Assembly (NCBI RefSeq): GCF_024171725.1
Contig: NZ_JAMTCG010000010.1
Location: forward strand, 1 to 64,000
Direction: 5' to 3'
From: Williamsia serinedens
GTDB taxonomy: Bacteria; Actinomycetota; Actinomycetes; Mycobacteriales; Mycobacteriaceae
Length of the DNA stretch: 64,000 nucleotides
Positions within the stretch are counted from its first letter, which is position 1. The number at the start of each line of letters is the position of its first letter. A model generated the notes under the pieces. It had not been told where the DNA came from, did not search any database, and saw nothing but the letters and a program-made list of their open reading frames with translations. The position numbers and the translations under genes are program-made. Below are positions 41,306 to 50,303 of the stretch, one piece after another.

Positions 41306-42679
41306 TCAGAACATCGCGCCGGGGTTGAGGATCCCGTCCGGGTCGAGGGCGGCCTTCACCTTGCGGGAGATGTCCATGACGTCCTCGCCGACCTGGTTCG
41401 GCAGCCACGCCTTCTTCATGCGGCCGGTGCCGTGCTCGCCGGTGATGGTGCCGCCCAACGCGATCGCGAGGTCCATGATCTCGCCGAACGCGACGTCGCC
41501 GCGGGCGCGCTGATCGGGGTCGTCGGGGTCGACGACGATCAACGGGTGCGTGTTGCCGTCGCCGGCGTGCGCGATGACCGAGATCATGACGTCGCGGTTC
41601 TCGGCGATCGCGGCGATGCCGTCGACCAGGGCGGGCAGGCTGGGCAGCGGGACGCCGACGTCCTCGAGGAGCAGCGTGCCCTTCTTCTCGACGGCCGGGA
41701 TGGCCATGCGTCGGGCGACGGTGAAGGCCTCACCCTCCGCGGGGTCGTCGGTGGAGAACACCTCGGACGCGCGGTGGGACTCGAACGCCTCGACGATGAT
41801 CGCGATCTCCTCGGCGGCGGCCGCGCCGGGGGCGTCGCTCTGCGCGACGAGCAGGGCGCCGGCGTCGCGGTCGAGGCCCATCTTCAACTGGTCCTCGACG
41901 GCGTTGATCGCCACCGAGTCCATGAACTCGAGCATGGCCGGGCGGATCCGGTTGGTGATCGCGAGGACGGCCTCGGTCGCGTCGTGGACGGAGGCGAAGC
42001 TGCCGACGACGGTGCACGCGGGCGGCTGCGGCGGCAGGAGGCGCAGGGTGAGCTCGGTGATGATCCCGAGCGTCCCCTCGCTGCCGACGAACAGCTTCAC
42101 CAGCGACAGCCCGGCGGAGTCCTTGAGGCGCGGGCCGCCGAGCTGCACGACGCGGCCGTCGGCGAGGACCACCTCCATGCCGAGGACGTAGTCGGTGGTG
42201 ACGCCGTACTTGACGCAGCACAGGCCGCCCGCGTTGGTGGCGGCGTTGCCGCCGATCGAGCAGATCTCGAACGACGACGGGTCCGGCGGATACCAGAGAC
42301 CGTGCTCGGCGACAGCCGCCTTCACCTCGGCGTTGAGCAGGCCGGGCTGCACCGTCGCGGTGCGCATCACGGGGTCGACGTGGATGTGGCGCATCTTCTC
42401 CGTGGTCAGGACGATCGCTCCGTCGACGGCGCTCGACCCGCCCGACAGCCCGGTACCCGCACCACGGGGGACCACCGCGACATGGTTGCGCGCACACCAG
42501 CGCACAGCGGCGGCGACGTCGTCGGTGCTCGTCGCACGGACGACGGCGAGCGGGGTGCCCGCGTCGGGGTCGAGCGCGCGGTCCTGCCGGTAGCCCGCGA
42601 CGATGTCGGGATCGGTGACCACCGCGCCGTCGGACAGCGCGGCGATGAGGTCGTCGAGTGCGATGGTGGCGGTCATCAC
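41306..42679 (-). CDS. FAD-linked oxidase, GlcD/D-2-hydroxyacid dehydrogenase type
   Basis: 457 residues. The PCMH-type FAD domain has 'VVPRGAGTGLSGGSSAVDGAIVL' and 'GNAATNAGGLCCVKYGVTTDYVLG'; the FAD-oxidase C-domain has 'VIAHAGDGNTHPLI' and 'GEHGTGRMKKAWL'. It oxidises a 2-hydroxy acid such as D-lactate or glycolate, and the electron acceptor is not visible. It starts at GTG 42679 or ATG 42676, only six bases after the stop of the upstream acyl-CoA synthetase, hence an operon. Confidence 0.9.
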   Translation of the reverse strand: MMTATIALDDLIAALSDGAVVTDPDIVAGYRQDRALDPDAGTPLAVVRATSTDDVAAAVRWCARNHVAVVPRGAGTGLSGGSSAVDGAIVLTTEKMRHIHVDPVMRTATVQPGLLNAEVKAAVAEHGLWYPPDPSSFEICSIGGNAATNAGGLCCVKYGVTTDYVLGMEVVLADGRVVQLGGPRLKDSAGLSLVKLFVGSEGTLGIITELTLRLLPPQPPACTVVGSFASVHDATEAVLAITNRIRPAMLEFMDSVAINAVEDQLKMGLDRDAGALLVAQSDAPGAAAAEEIAIIVEAFESHRASEVFSTDDPAEGEAFTVARRMAIPAVEKKGTLLLEDVGVPLPSLPALVDGIAAIAENRDVMISVIAHAGDGNTHPLIVVDPDDPDQRARGDVAFGEIMDLAIALGGTITGEHGTGRMKKAWLPNQVGEDVMDISRKVKAALDPDGILNPGAMF

Positions 42680-42685
42680 ACCAGC

Positions 42686-44425
42686 CTAGCCCCGCCCGCT
42701 GACCGGGCCGGTCGCGTCGATCTGCTCCTCGCGGAACTCCGTGACGTCGCCGGCGCTCTCGGCCGCACGGAGTTCGACGCGGCGGATCTTGCCGCTGATG
42801 GTCTTGGGCAGGTCACCGAAGGTGATGCGGCGGACGCGCTTGTACCCGGCGAGGTGGTCACGGCTGTGGGCGAAGATCGCGGCGGCGGTCTGCTCGTCGG
42901 GTGACCACCCGGCGGCCAGCACGATGTACGCCTTCGGCACCGACAGGCGCAGCTCGTCCGGGGCGGGCACGACAGCCGCCTCGGCGACCGCATCGTGTTC
43001 CAGCAGAACGGATTCGAGCTCGAACGGGCTGATGCGGTAGTCACTCGACTTGAACACGTCGTCGGTGCGGCCGACGTAGGTGATGTAGCCGTCGTCGTCG
43101 CGGCTGCCGACGTCGCCGGTGTGGTACCAGCCGTCGGCCATCGCGGCGGCGGTGCGGTCGGGGTCGCCGTGGTACCCGACCATCAGTCCCAGCGGCCGCT
43201 GCTCGAGGCTGACGCAGATCTCGCCCTCGGTGACCCCGGACTCGCCGGTCGCGGGGTCGACGAGACCGACGGTGTAGCCCGGGCACGGACGGCCCATCGA
43301 CCCGTCCTTGATCGGCTGGCCGGGGGTGTTCGCGATCTGCACCGTGGTCTCGGTCTGTCCGAACCCGTCGCGGATGGTGACGCCCCAGGCGTCGCGGACA
43401 CGATCGATGACCTCGGGGTTGAGCGGCTCGCCGGCACCGACGGCCAGTCGGGGCGGCGTGGACAGACGGCTCAGGTCGCTCTGGATCAGCATGCGCCACA
43501 CCGTCGGTGGCGCGCAGAACGTGGTGACACCGCACCGCTGCATCTGGGCCATCAGGGCGGCGGCGTCGAAGCGGGTGTAGTTGTACAGGAACACGCACGC
43601 ACCGGCGTTCCACGGCGCGAACACGTTGGACCACGCGTGTTTCGCCCACCCGGGCGACGACACGTTGAGGTGGACGTCGCCGGGCTGCAGGCCGATCCAG
43701 TACATCGTCGAGAGGTGGCCGACGGGGTACGAGGCGTGGGTGTGCTCGACGAGCTTCGGCCGCGACGTCGTGCCGGAGGTGAAGTACAGCAGCAGGGTGT
43801 CGTCGGCGTGGGTCTCGTGGGCGACGAACCCGCTCGGATCCGGGAGCGGGCCGGCGTCGGGGTAGCGCAGCCACGCGCCGGCGGCGTCGCCGACCGCGAT
43901 GCGGGTGGGGGAGGGGTCGCCGGCGAGGGAGTCGATCGCCTCGTCGATGGTGGTGGTGATGTCGCCACGGACGATCACGTGGTCGACCCCGCCGCGCGAG
44001 ATGCGGTCGGCGGCGTCGGCCCTCGACAGCTGGGTCGTCGCGGGGATGACGACGGCGCCGAGGCGGATCGCCGCGAGCATGACCTCCCACAACTCCACCT
44101 GGTTGGCGAGCATCAGCAGGACGCGGTGGCCGGGCGCGACACCCTGCTCGCGCAGCCACGCGGCGACGCGGATCGACCGGTCCCGCATCTCGGGGAACGA
44201 GAACCTCTGCTCGCTGCCGTCCTCCTCGACGAGCCACAGCGCAGGCCGGTCGTCGCCGGCGGCCTCACGCTCGGCGGCGAGCACGTCGAACCAGTCGGTC
44301 GCCCAGTTCCACCGGTCGAGTTCCGGCCAGGCGAACGCCGCCCGCGCCGCGTCGAGGTCGTCGGCGTTCTCGAGCAGCGCTGCTCGTGCCGCGCGGAACG
44401 CCTCGGTGGGACCGGTCGATGTCAT
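42686..44425 (-). CDS. Acyl-CoA synthetase (AMP-forming, acetyl/short-medium-chain type)
   Basis: 579 residues of the ANL superfamily: P-loop 'YFTSGTTSRPKLVEHTH', 'APPTVWRML', 'DGFGQTETT' (A5), 'WYHTGDVGSRDDDGYITYVGRTDDVFKSSDYRISPFELE' and the catalytic Lys in 'LPKTISGKIRRVELR'. It activates a carboxylic acid to its CoA ester. Divergent transcription from the mmsA operon around a shared inverted repeat suggests it activates isobutyrate, propionate or a related acid. GGAGAG precedes the ATG. Confidence 0.9.
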   Translation of the reverse strand: MTSTGPTEAFRAARAALLENADDLDAARAAFAWPELDRWNWATDWFDVLAAEREAAGDDRPALWLVEEDGSEQRFSFPEMRDRSIRVAAWLREQGVAPGHRVLLMLANQVELWEVMLAAIRLGAVVIPATTQLSRADAADRISRGGVDHVIVRGDITTTIDEAIDSLAGDPSPTRIAVGDAAGAWLRYPDAGPLPDPSGFVAHETHADDTLLLYFTSGTTSRPKLVEHTHASYPVGHLSTMYWIGLQPGDVHLNVSSPGWAKHAWSNVFAPWNAGACVFLYNYTRFDAAALMAQMQRCGVTTFCAPPTVWRMLIQSDLSRLSTPPRLAVGAGEPLNPEVIDRVRDAWGVTIRDGFGQTETTVQIANTPGQPIKDGSMGRPCPGYTVGLVDPATGESGVTEGEICVSLEQRPLGLMVGYHGDPDRTAAAMADGWYHTGDVGSRDDDGYITYVGRTDDVFKSSDYRISPFELESVLLEHDAVAEAAVVPAPDELRLSVPKAYIVLAAGWSPDEQTAAAIFAHSRDHLAGYKRVRRITFGDLPKTISGKIRRVELRAAESAGDVTEFREEQIDATGPVSGRG

Positions 44426-44451
44426 GGGCGCTCTCCACTCGGGGATCGATT

Positions 44452-44467
44452 ACTAGGAGTTCCTAGT
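44452..44467. promoter_or_regulatory. Operator-like inverted repeat between the acyl-CoA synthetase and mmsA
   Basis: ACTAGGA-GT-TCCTAGT, seven perfect base pairs either side of two central bases. It overlaps a possible TACGGT -10 (44469-44474) on the mmsA side and lies 27 bp upstream of the synthetase start. It probably binds a dimeric regulator of both directions; the regulator is not adjacent. Confidence 0.6.
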
Positions 44468-44532
44468 GTACGGTGATCCACGCAACAGGAGAGCTGTTCG
44501 CCGACATCCACAGTTCGCGAGAAGGGCCACCC

Positions 44533-46053
44533 ATGGTCGCCGAGATCCCCCACTTCCTCGACGGTGTCCGCACGGCGGGCACGTCCGGCCGCACGGCCGA
44601 CGTGATGAACCCCAGTACCGGCGAGGTGCAGGCGCAGGTGCCGTTGGCCTCGGTCGACGAGGTGGGTACCGCGGTGGCGTCGGCGGTGCAGGCGCAGAAG
44701 GTGTGGGGGTCGTGGAACCCGCAGGCCCGCGCGCGGGTGATGATGCGTTTCGTCGAGCTGGTCCGCCGGGACGCAGACGAGCTCGCCGAGCTCCTGTCCA
44801 TCGAGCACGGCAAGACCGTCGCCGACGCGCACGGCGACATCCAGCGCGGTGTCGAGGTCATCGAGTTCGCGATCGGCATCCCGCATCTGATCAAGGGCGA
44901 GTTCACCGAGGGTGCCGGCACCGGTATCGACGTGCACTCGGTGCGCCAGCCGCTCGGTGTGGTCGCGGGGATCACGCCGTTCAACTTCCCGGCGATGATC
45001 CCGTTGTGGAAGGCGGGTCCGGCCCTGGCGTGTGGCAACGCGTTCATCCTCAAGCCCAGCGAGCGGGATCCGTCGGTGCCGGTGCGTCTGGCCGAGCTGT
45101 TCCTGGAGGCCGGTCTGCCTGCCGGGGTGTTCCAGGTGGTGCACGGCGACAAGGTCGCGGTCGACGCGATCCTCGAGCACCCGGACATCCAGGCGGTCGG
45201 CTTCGTCGGCAGCTCCGACATCGCGCAGTACATCTACTCGACGGCCGCGGCGCACGGGAAGCGTGCGCAGTGCTTCGGCGGCGCGAAGAACCACATGATC
45301 GTCCTGCCCGACGCCGACATCGACCAGGCCGTCGACGCGCTCATCGGCGCCGGTTACGGCAGCGCCGGTGAGCGCTGCATGGCCATCAGTGTCGCCGTCC
45401 CGGTCGGTGAGGAGACCGCGAACAGGTTGCGCGAGCGGTTGATCGAGCGGGTCACCGCGCTGCGTGTGGGTCATTCGCACGACCCGAAGGCTGACTACGG
45501 TCCACTGGTGACCGGTGCCGCGCTGGAGCGTGTCCGTGACTACATCGCTCAGGGCGTCGACGCCGGCGCCGACCTCGTCGTCGACGGACGCGAGCGGGCG
45601 GCCGACGATCTGACGTTCGGCGAAGCGCAGCTCGAGGGCGGCTACTTCATCGGGCCCACGCTGTTCGACCACGTCACCAAGGACATGACGATCTACACCG
45701 ACGAGATCTTCGGGCCGGTGCTGTGCATGGTCCGCGCGGGCGACTACGAGGAGGCGCTGGCGCTGGCGTCGGATCACCAGTACGGCAACGGGGTCGCGAT
45801 CTTCACCCGCGACGGTGACGCCGCCCGCGACTTCTGCGCACGGGTGCAGGTCGGCATGGTCGGTGTGAACGTGCCGATCCCGGTCCCGGTGGCGTACCAC
45901 ACCTTCGGCGGCTGGAAGCGGTCCGGCTTCGGCGATCTCAACCAGCACGGACCTGCGTCGATCCAGTTCTACACCAAGGTGAAGACGATCACGACGCGCT
46001 GGCCGTCGGGCATCAAGGACGGTGCCGAGTTCGTCATCCCCACCATGAAGTGA
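44533..46053 (+). CDS. mmsA: CoA-acylating methylmalonate-semialdehyde dehydrogenase
   Basis: 506 residues from the ATG at 44533 (GAAGGG upstream; earlier in-frame starts lie in the promoter). The aldehyde-dehydrogenase fold has the MmsA-specific 'GITPFNFPAMIPLWK', 'FGGAKNHMIVLPDAD' and catalytic Cys282 in 'GERCMAIS'. It converts methylmalonate semialdehyde to propionyl-CoA in valine and thymine breakdown. It is the first gene of an operon with an acyl-CoA dehydrogenase and mmsB. Confidence 0.95.
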   Translation: MVAEIPHFLDGVRTAGTSGRTADVMNPSTGEVQAQVPLASVDEVGTAVASAVQAQKVWGSWNPQARARVMMRFVELVRRDADELAELLSIEHGKTVADAHGDIQRGVEVIEFAIGIPHLIKGEFTEGAGTGIDVHSVRQPLGVVAGITPFNFPAMIPLWKAGPALACGNAFILKPSERDPSVPVRLAELFLEAGLPAGVFQVVHGDKVAVDAILEHPDIQAVGFVGSSDIAQYIYSTAAAHGKRAQCFGGAKNHMIVLPDADIDQAVDALIGAGYGSAGERCMAISVAVPVGEETANRLRERLIERVTALRVGHSHDPKADYGPLVTGAALERVRDYIAQGVDAGADLVVDGRERAADDLTFGEAQLEGGYFIGPTLFDHVTKDMTIYTDEIFGPVLCMVRAGDYEEALALASDHQYGNGVAIFTRDGDAARDFCARVQVGMVGVNVPIPVPVAYHTFGGWKRSGFGDLNQHGPASIQFYTKVKTITTRWPSGIKDGAEFVIPTMK

Positions 46054-46057
46054 CCCG

Positions 46058-47233
46058 ATGAGCACCGCCACCGGCGACGCCGAGGATCTCGGCGCCGTGA
46101 TCGCCGAGACCGCGGCGGCCTTCGCGGCGAAGCGTCTCGCCCCGTTCGCGCTGGGATGGGATGAGGCCAAGCACTTCCCGGTCGACGAGTTGCGTGCCGC
46201 GGCCGAGCTCGGGATGGCGGCGATCTACTGCCGTGAGGAGTTCGGGGGCAGCGGGCTGTCCCGGCTCGACGGGGTCCGCATCTTCACCGAGCTCGCCGCC
46301 GCCGACCCGACCACGGCGGCGTTCCTGTCGATCCACAACATGGCGACCTGGATGGTCGACACCTACGGCACCGACGAGCAACGCGCGCAGTGGATCCCGC
46401 GGATGGCCTCGATGGAGCTCATCGCGAGCTACTGCCTGACCGAACCCGCCGCCGGCTCCGACGCCGCCGCGTTGCGGACCCGGGCGGTCCGGGACGGCGA
46501 CGAGTACGTGCTCACCGGGGTCAAGCAGTTCATCTCCGGCGGCGGGTACTCCGACGTGTACGTCGTGATGGCCCGGACCGGTGACGACGGCCCGGGGGGC
46601 ATCTCGACGTTCGTCGTCGAGAGCGGCACGCCGGGACTGTCGTTCGGGGCCCAGGAGAAGAAGATGGGCTGGAACGCCCAGCCCACCGCCGCGGTGATCT
46701 TCGACGACGTCCGCGTGCCCGCTTCCAACCTGCTCGGCGGTGACGCGGGGGAGGGCACCGGCTTCCGGATCGCGATGAACGGACTGAACGGCGGCCGCAT
46801 CAACATCGCCGCCTGCTCGCTCGGCGGGGCCCGCACCGCCCTCGACAAGGCGCGCACCTACCTCGCCGAGCGGGAGGCGTTCGGCGGCACGCTGATCGAC
46901 GAGCCCACCATCCGGTTCACCCTCGCCGACATGGCCACCGACCTGCAGGCGTCAAAGCTCATGCTCACCCACGCGGCGAACGCCCTCGACGCCGACGACC
47001 CCGACAAGGTCACCGCGTGCGCGATGGCCAAGCTGTTCGTGACCGACCGCTGTTCCGACATCGCCGACCGGGCGCTACAACTGCACGGCGGGTACGGATA
47101 CCTGCACGACTACGGCCTGGAGAAGATCGTCCGCGACCTCCGGGTGCATCGGATCCTCGAGGGCACCAACGAGATCATGCGGATGGTCGTCGGACGGTCC
47201 GTCGCGAAGAACACCACCGGAGGGACACGATGA
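46058..47233 (+). CDS. Acyl-CoA dehydrogenase, probably isobutyryl-CoA dehydrogenase
   Basis: 391 residues with ACAD signatures 'YCLTEPAAGSDAAALRTRA' and 'LQLHGGYGYLHDYGLEKIVRDLRVHRILEGTNEIMRMVV', including the catalytic Glu of 'LEGTNEI'. It lies between mmsA and mmsB, the usual place of the valine-pathway enzyme that makes methacrylyl-CoA. It starts four bases after mmsA and overlaps mmsB. Confidence 0.9.
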   Translation: MSTATGDAEDLGAVIAETAAAFAAKRLAPFALGWDEAKHFPVDELRAAAELGMAAIYCREEFGGSGLSRLDGVRIFTELAAADPTTAAFLSIHNMATWMVDTYGTDEQRAQWIPRMASMELIASYCLTEPAAGSDAAALRTRAVRDGDEYVLTGVKQFISGGGYSDVYVVMARTGDDGPGGISTFVVESGTPGLSFGAQEKKMGWNAQPTAAVIFDDVRVPASNLLGGDAGEGTGFRIAMNGLNGGRINIAACSLGGARTALDKARTYLAEREAFGGTLIDEPTIRFTLADMATDLQASKLMLTHAANALDADDPDKVTACAMAKLFVTDRCSDIADRALQLHGGYGYLHDYGLEKIVRDLRVHRILEGTNEIMRMVVGRSVAKNTTGGTR

Positions 47234-48099
47234 CCACCATCGCTTTTCTGGGCCTGGGCAACATGGGCGGGCCGATGGCCGCGAACCTCGTCGCCGCCGG
47301 TCACACCGTGCACGGCTACGACCCCGTCGCCGAGGCGGTCGCACGCGCCGCCGATGCAGGTGTCATCACGCTCGGATCGGTGGTCGAGGCGGTGCGCGGG
47401 GCCGACGTCGTCGTCACCATGCTGCCCAGTGGCGCCCTGGTGTCGTCCTGCTACGACGAGATCCTCGGCGTCGTCGACCCCGGCACGCTGCTGATCGACA
47501 GCTCCACCATCTCCGTCGACGACGCCCGGGCGGTGAACGCGCGTGCCGGTGAGGCCGGGATGCTGCAGGTCGACGCCCCGGTCTCCGGTGGGGTGAAGGG
47601 CGCGACCGCGGGGACGTTGGCCTTCATGGTCGGCGGGACCGACGAGGCGTTCGCCGCTGCGCAGCCCGTGCTGGACCCCATGGCCGGCAAGGTCATCCAC
47701 TGCGGTGGCACCGGCAGCGGACAGGCCGCGAAGGTGTGCAACAACATGGTCCTCGCCGCGCAGCAGATCGTCGTCGGGGAGGCGTTCGTGCTCGCCGAGA
47801 AGCTCGGCCTGTCGGCACAGTCGTTGTTCGACGTGATCACCGGTGCGACCGGCAACTGCTGGGCCGTGCACACCAATTGCCCTGTGCCGGGCCCGGTCCC
47901 GGGATCGCCGTCGACGAACGACTTTCGTCCCGGGTTCGCGACCGCGCTGATGAACAAGGACCTCGGGCTCGCGATGGACGCCGTCGCCTCCACGCAGGCG
48001 CGCGCGCCGATCGGTACGCACGCCGCCGAGCTCTACGCCGACTTCGCCCGTGAGAACGGCCATCGCGACTTCAGCGCCATCATCGAGACGTTGCGCTGA
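47230..48099 (+). CDS. mmsB: 3-hydroxyisobutyrate dehydrogenase
   Basis: 289 residues from the ATG at 47230, overlapping the upstream stop (ATGA). It has a Rossmann motif 'GLGNMGGPMA' (8-17), the beta-hydroxyacid dehydrogenase signature 'VDAPVSGGVKGATAGTLAFMVGG', and the catalytic Lys in 'GSGQAAKVCNN'. It oxidises 3-hydroxyisobutyrate to methylmalonate semialdehyde, the MmsA substrate. A gene for 3-hydroxyisobutyryl-CoA hydrolase or enoyl-CoA hydratase is not in this operon. Confidence 0.95.
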   Translation: MTTIAFLGLGNMGGPMAANLVAAGHTVHGYDPVAEAVARAADAGVITLGSVVEAVRGADVVVTMLPSGALVSSCYDEILGVVDPGTLLIDSSTISVDDARAVNARAGEAGMLQVDAPVSGGVKGATAGTLAFMVGGTDEAFAAAQPVLDPMAGKVIHCGGTGSGQAAKVCNNMVLAAQQIVVGEAFVLAEKLGLSAQSLFDVITGATGNCWAVHTNCPVPGPVPGSPSTNDFRPGFATALMNKDLGLAMDAVASTQARAPIGTHAAELYADFARENGHRDFSAIIETLR

Positions 48100-48106
48100 G
48101 GGGCCC

Positions 48107-48565
48107 CTAGGCGGGGTCGGCCTCGGTCGTCAGCGACCGCACCATCGTGCGGAGCAGGCGGACCGCCTGGTCGCGCTCGGCGTCGCTGAGATCCCCGAGC
48201 ATCCGCACCTCGACAGATCGCACTGCGGCACTGGCCTTGTCGAGTCGACGACGTCCGGCCGGGGTGAGGCGCGTGGGCAGCGCGCGGCCGACGTCGGGCT
48301 GATCCGCGCGAGCCACGAGGCCGTCGCGATCGAGGGCCTGCAGGAGCACGCTCATCGACTGCCGTGTCACGAACGCGCCGCGCGCGAGGTCGGAGTTCGA
48401 CAGCCCCGGCCGCTGCGCCAGCAACTCCATGCAGGAGTACTGGGTGATGGTCATCCCCAGCGGGCGGAGCACGTCCTCCATCGCCGCGCGCAGCGCCGCG
48501 GACGCCTCCTTCAGCAGATAGCCCACCGAGACCGACAGGTCGATCCGTTCCGCACCTTGACTCAT
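48107..48565 (-). CDS. MarR-family transcriptional regulator
   Basis: 152 residues with the MarR winged helix: 'MTITQYSCMELLAQRPGLSNSDLARGAFVTRQSMSVLLQALDRDGLVARADQP' and 'LPTRLTPAGRRRLDKA'. It is divergent from a VOC gene. Two near-identical inverted repeats lie in the 65-bp gap, one covering this gene's own start codon, so auto-repression and control of the VOC gene are likely. Confidence 0.9.
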   Translation of the reverse strand: MSQGAERIDLSVSVGYLLKEASAALRAAMEDVLRPLGMTITQYSCMELLAQRPGLSNSDLARGAFVTRQSMSVLLQALDRDGLVARADQPDVGRALPTRLTPAGRRRLDKASAAVRSVEVRMLGDLSDAERDQAVRLLRTMVRSLTTEADPA

Positions 48566-48608
48566 GTCAGTAGTCTGACATACCTTCGGACATGTCAGAA
48601 AACTGACA
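48565..48608. promoter_or_regulatory. Two TGTCAG-N4-CTGACA operators between marR and the VOC gene
   Basis: Site 1 is TGTCAG-TAGT-CTGACA (48565-48580) and site 2 is TGTCAG-AAAA-CTGACA (48593-48608). Arms are identical, and the centres are 28 bp apart. Site 1 begins at the first base of the marR start codon; site 2 ends 22 bp before the VOC start. Confidence 0.8.
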
Positions 48609-48630
48609 CGTCCCGTGAAGGAGCCCAGCC

Positions 48631-48999
48631 ATGCCGGTCACCGGTCCCGATTTCATCTCCCTGCAGGTCCGCGATCTCGACGCCTCGCACGCTTTCTACG
48701 CGCTCCACCTCGGTCTCGTGCGATCGCCCGCGGGCCCGCCGCACGCGGTCGTCTTCGACACGAGGCCCATCGCGTTCGCCCTGCGGGACATCGCGCCGGG
48801 GACGGACCTCGACGCCGTCGCGCAGCCGGGTGTGGGCATGGCTCTGTGGCTGCATGCGACCGACGTGCAGGACATCCACGACTCCCTCGCGTCCGAGGGC
48901 GCGGCCATCGTGGTCGAGCCGTTCGACGGACCGTTCGGGCGCACCTTCACCTTCGCCGATCCCGACGGCTACCACGTCACGCTGCACGACCGCGGCTGA
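48631..48999 (+). CDS. VOC-superfamily protein under MarR control
   Basis: 122 residues, two VOC half-modules ('DFISLQVRDLDASHAFYALHLGL' and 'MALWLHATDVQDIHDSLASEGAAIV', ending 'FTFADPDGYHVTLHD'). GAAGGAG precedes the ATG. Proteins of this kind bind or modify small hydrophobic or toxic compounds. The MarR neighbour with two operators suggests induction by such a ligand. Confidence 0.87.
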   Translation: MPVTGPDFISLQVRDLDASHAFYALHLGLVRSPAGPPHAVVFDTRPIAFALRDIAPGTDLDAVAQPGVGMALWLHATDVQDIHDSLASEGAAIVVEPFDGPFGRTFTFADPDGYHVTLHDRG

Positions 49000-49013
49000 C
49001 GCGGCGGTCGGGG

Positions 49014-49514
49014 TCAGAAGTCGCCGGCGCTGCGACGCAACGACTCGATGATGTCGGCCAGTTGGCCGGCGTCGTCCTCGTCGATGCCGATGTCGGCGAA
49101 CACCTCCCGGTTCAGGACGGTCGTCGCCTCCTCGACGGTCGAGCGGCCGATGTCGGTGATCTCCACCAGCGTCGTACGCCCGTCGGTCGGGTGTGGTGTG
49201 CGGCGGACGAGACCGGCGGACTCCAGACGCCGGATCGCGTGCGTCACGCTGGTGACGTGGACCTGCAGGCGCACACTGGCTTTCGTGATCGGCAGGGCGC
49301 CGTTGCGGCTGAACGCGAGCAGGCGCAGCAGTTCGAAGCGGGAGAAGCTGAGATCGAAGGGGCGCAGCGCGGATTCGACCCGGGCGAGCAGGATCTGGTG
49401 TGCCCGCATGACCGACGTGACGGCGACCATCCCCGAGACGACGTCGCCCCATCCGGCCGCGACCCAGTTGTCGCGTGCCCGGGCGATGGGGTCGAATCCC
49501 GGGCCGTCCGTCAT
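49014..49514 (-). CDS. MarR-family transcriptional regulator
   Basis: 166 residues: 'LSFSRFELLRLLAFSRNGALPITKASVRLQVHVTSVTHAIRRLESAGLVRRTPHPTDGRTTLVEITDIGRS' is a complete MarR winged helix with wing residues 'DGRTT'. It is not obviously paired with a target gene. An inverted repeat lies 22 bp upstream of its start. Confidence 0.9.
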   Translation of the reverse strand: MTDGPGFDPIARARDNWVAAGWGDVVSGMVAVTSVMRAHQILLARVESALRPFDLSFSRFELLRLLAFSRNGALPITKASVRLQVHVTSVTHAIRRLESAGLVRRTPHPTDGRTTLVEITDIGRSTVEEATTVLNREVFADIGIDEDDAGQLADIIESLRRSAGDF

Positions 49515-49532
49515 GTGCGTCGCAGAGGGGTC

Positions 49533-49556
49533 ATCGGCACATTCTCGCCGATGTGC
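49533..49556. promoter_or_regulatory. Nested inverted repeats upstream of the second marR
   Basis: ATCGGC-N8-GCCGAT (49533-49552) overlaps GCACAT-N8-ATGTGC (49537-49556). It lies in the 54-bp gap upstream of the MarR start, so it could be its own operator. Confidence 0.4.
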
Positions 49557-49568
49557 GGTGGTGGTCGC

Positions 49569-50303
49569 TCACAACCCCGCGAACTCAACAGCCGTTGCGA
49601 GCACGTCCTCGAGCATCGTCGGGGTGAGTCGTCCGGTGAAGGTGTTCTGCTGGCTGACGTGGTAGCACCCGAACAGGCGGATGGGCGGGACTTCGTGGCC
49701 GGGGGCGGCGGCGAGGTCGACGAACACGCCGTGACCAAAGGTGGGGCGCGGTCGGGGGATCTCGTAGCCGTGGGCGCGGAGCGCGGTCAGGGCGGCCTGC
49801 CACCCGAAGCCCCCGAGCGTCAGAACCGCCCGTGTCGTCGGGGCCAGCAGGGTGAGTTCGCGGTCGAGCCAGTGTCCGCAGGTGTCCCGCTCCGCGATCG
49901 TCGGCTTGTTGTCGGGCGGCGCGCAGTGCACCGGGGCGGTGATGCGTACCCCGCGCAGCGTCAGGCCGTCGTCGGCTGACACGGCCGTCGGCTGACTGGC
50001 CACGCCCACGGCGTGCAGTGCCGCGAACAGGACGTCGCCGCTGCGGTCGCCGGTGAACATCCGCCCGGTGCGGTTGGCGCCGTGAGCGGCCGGGGCCAGT
50101 CCGACGATGATCAGCCGCGCGTCGGCCGGTCCGAGGCCGGGAACCGGCCTGCCCCAATAGGTCTGATCGGCGTAGGCGCGGCGCTTCTCGCGGGCCACGC
50201 GTTCGCGCCACTCGACGAGGCGAGGACACGCGCGGCAGTCGACGAGTGCGGCGTCGAGAGTGGCCAGGTCCGGGGCGTCGTCGGGATCGATGGGCAGGGT
50301 CAC
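49569..50303 (-). CDS. udgB: Family 5 uracil-DNA glycosylase (UdgB)
   Basis: 244 residues from the GTG at 50303 (a GTG at 50312 is also possible). Iron-sulfur cysteines begin with 'CRACP' (23, 26). Motif 1, '[26 protein letters not shown]', and motif 3, '[15 protein letters not shown]', are those of UdgB, which removes uracil and other deaminated bases, including hypoxanthine, from GC-rich genomes. Its start overlaps the stop of the nitronate monooxygenase gene (GTGA). Confidence 0.92.
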   Translation of the reverse strand: MTLPIDPDDAPDLATLDAALVDCRACPRLVEWRERVAREKRRAYADQTYWGRPVPGLGPADARLIIVGLAPAAHGANRTGRMFTGDRSGDVLFAALHAVGVASQPTAVSADDGLTLRGVRITAPVHCAPPDNKPTIAERDTCGHWLDRELTLLAPTTRAVLTLGGFGWQAALTALRAHGYEIPRPRPTFGHGVFVDLAAAPGHEVPPIRLFGCYHVSQQNTFTGRLTPTMLEDVLATAVEFAGL

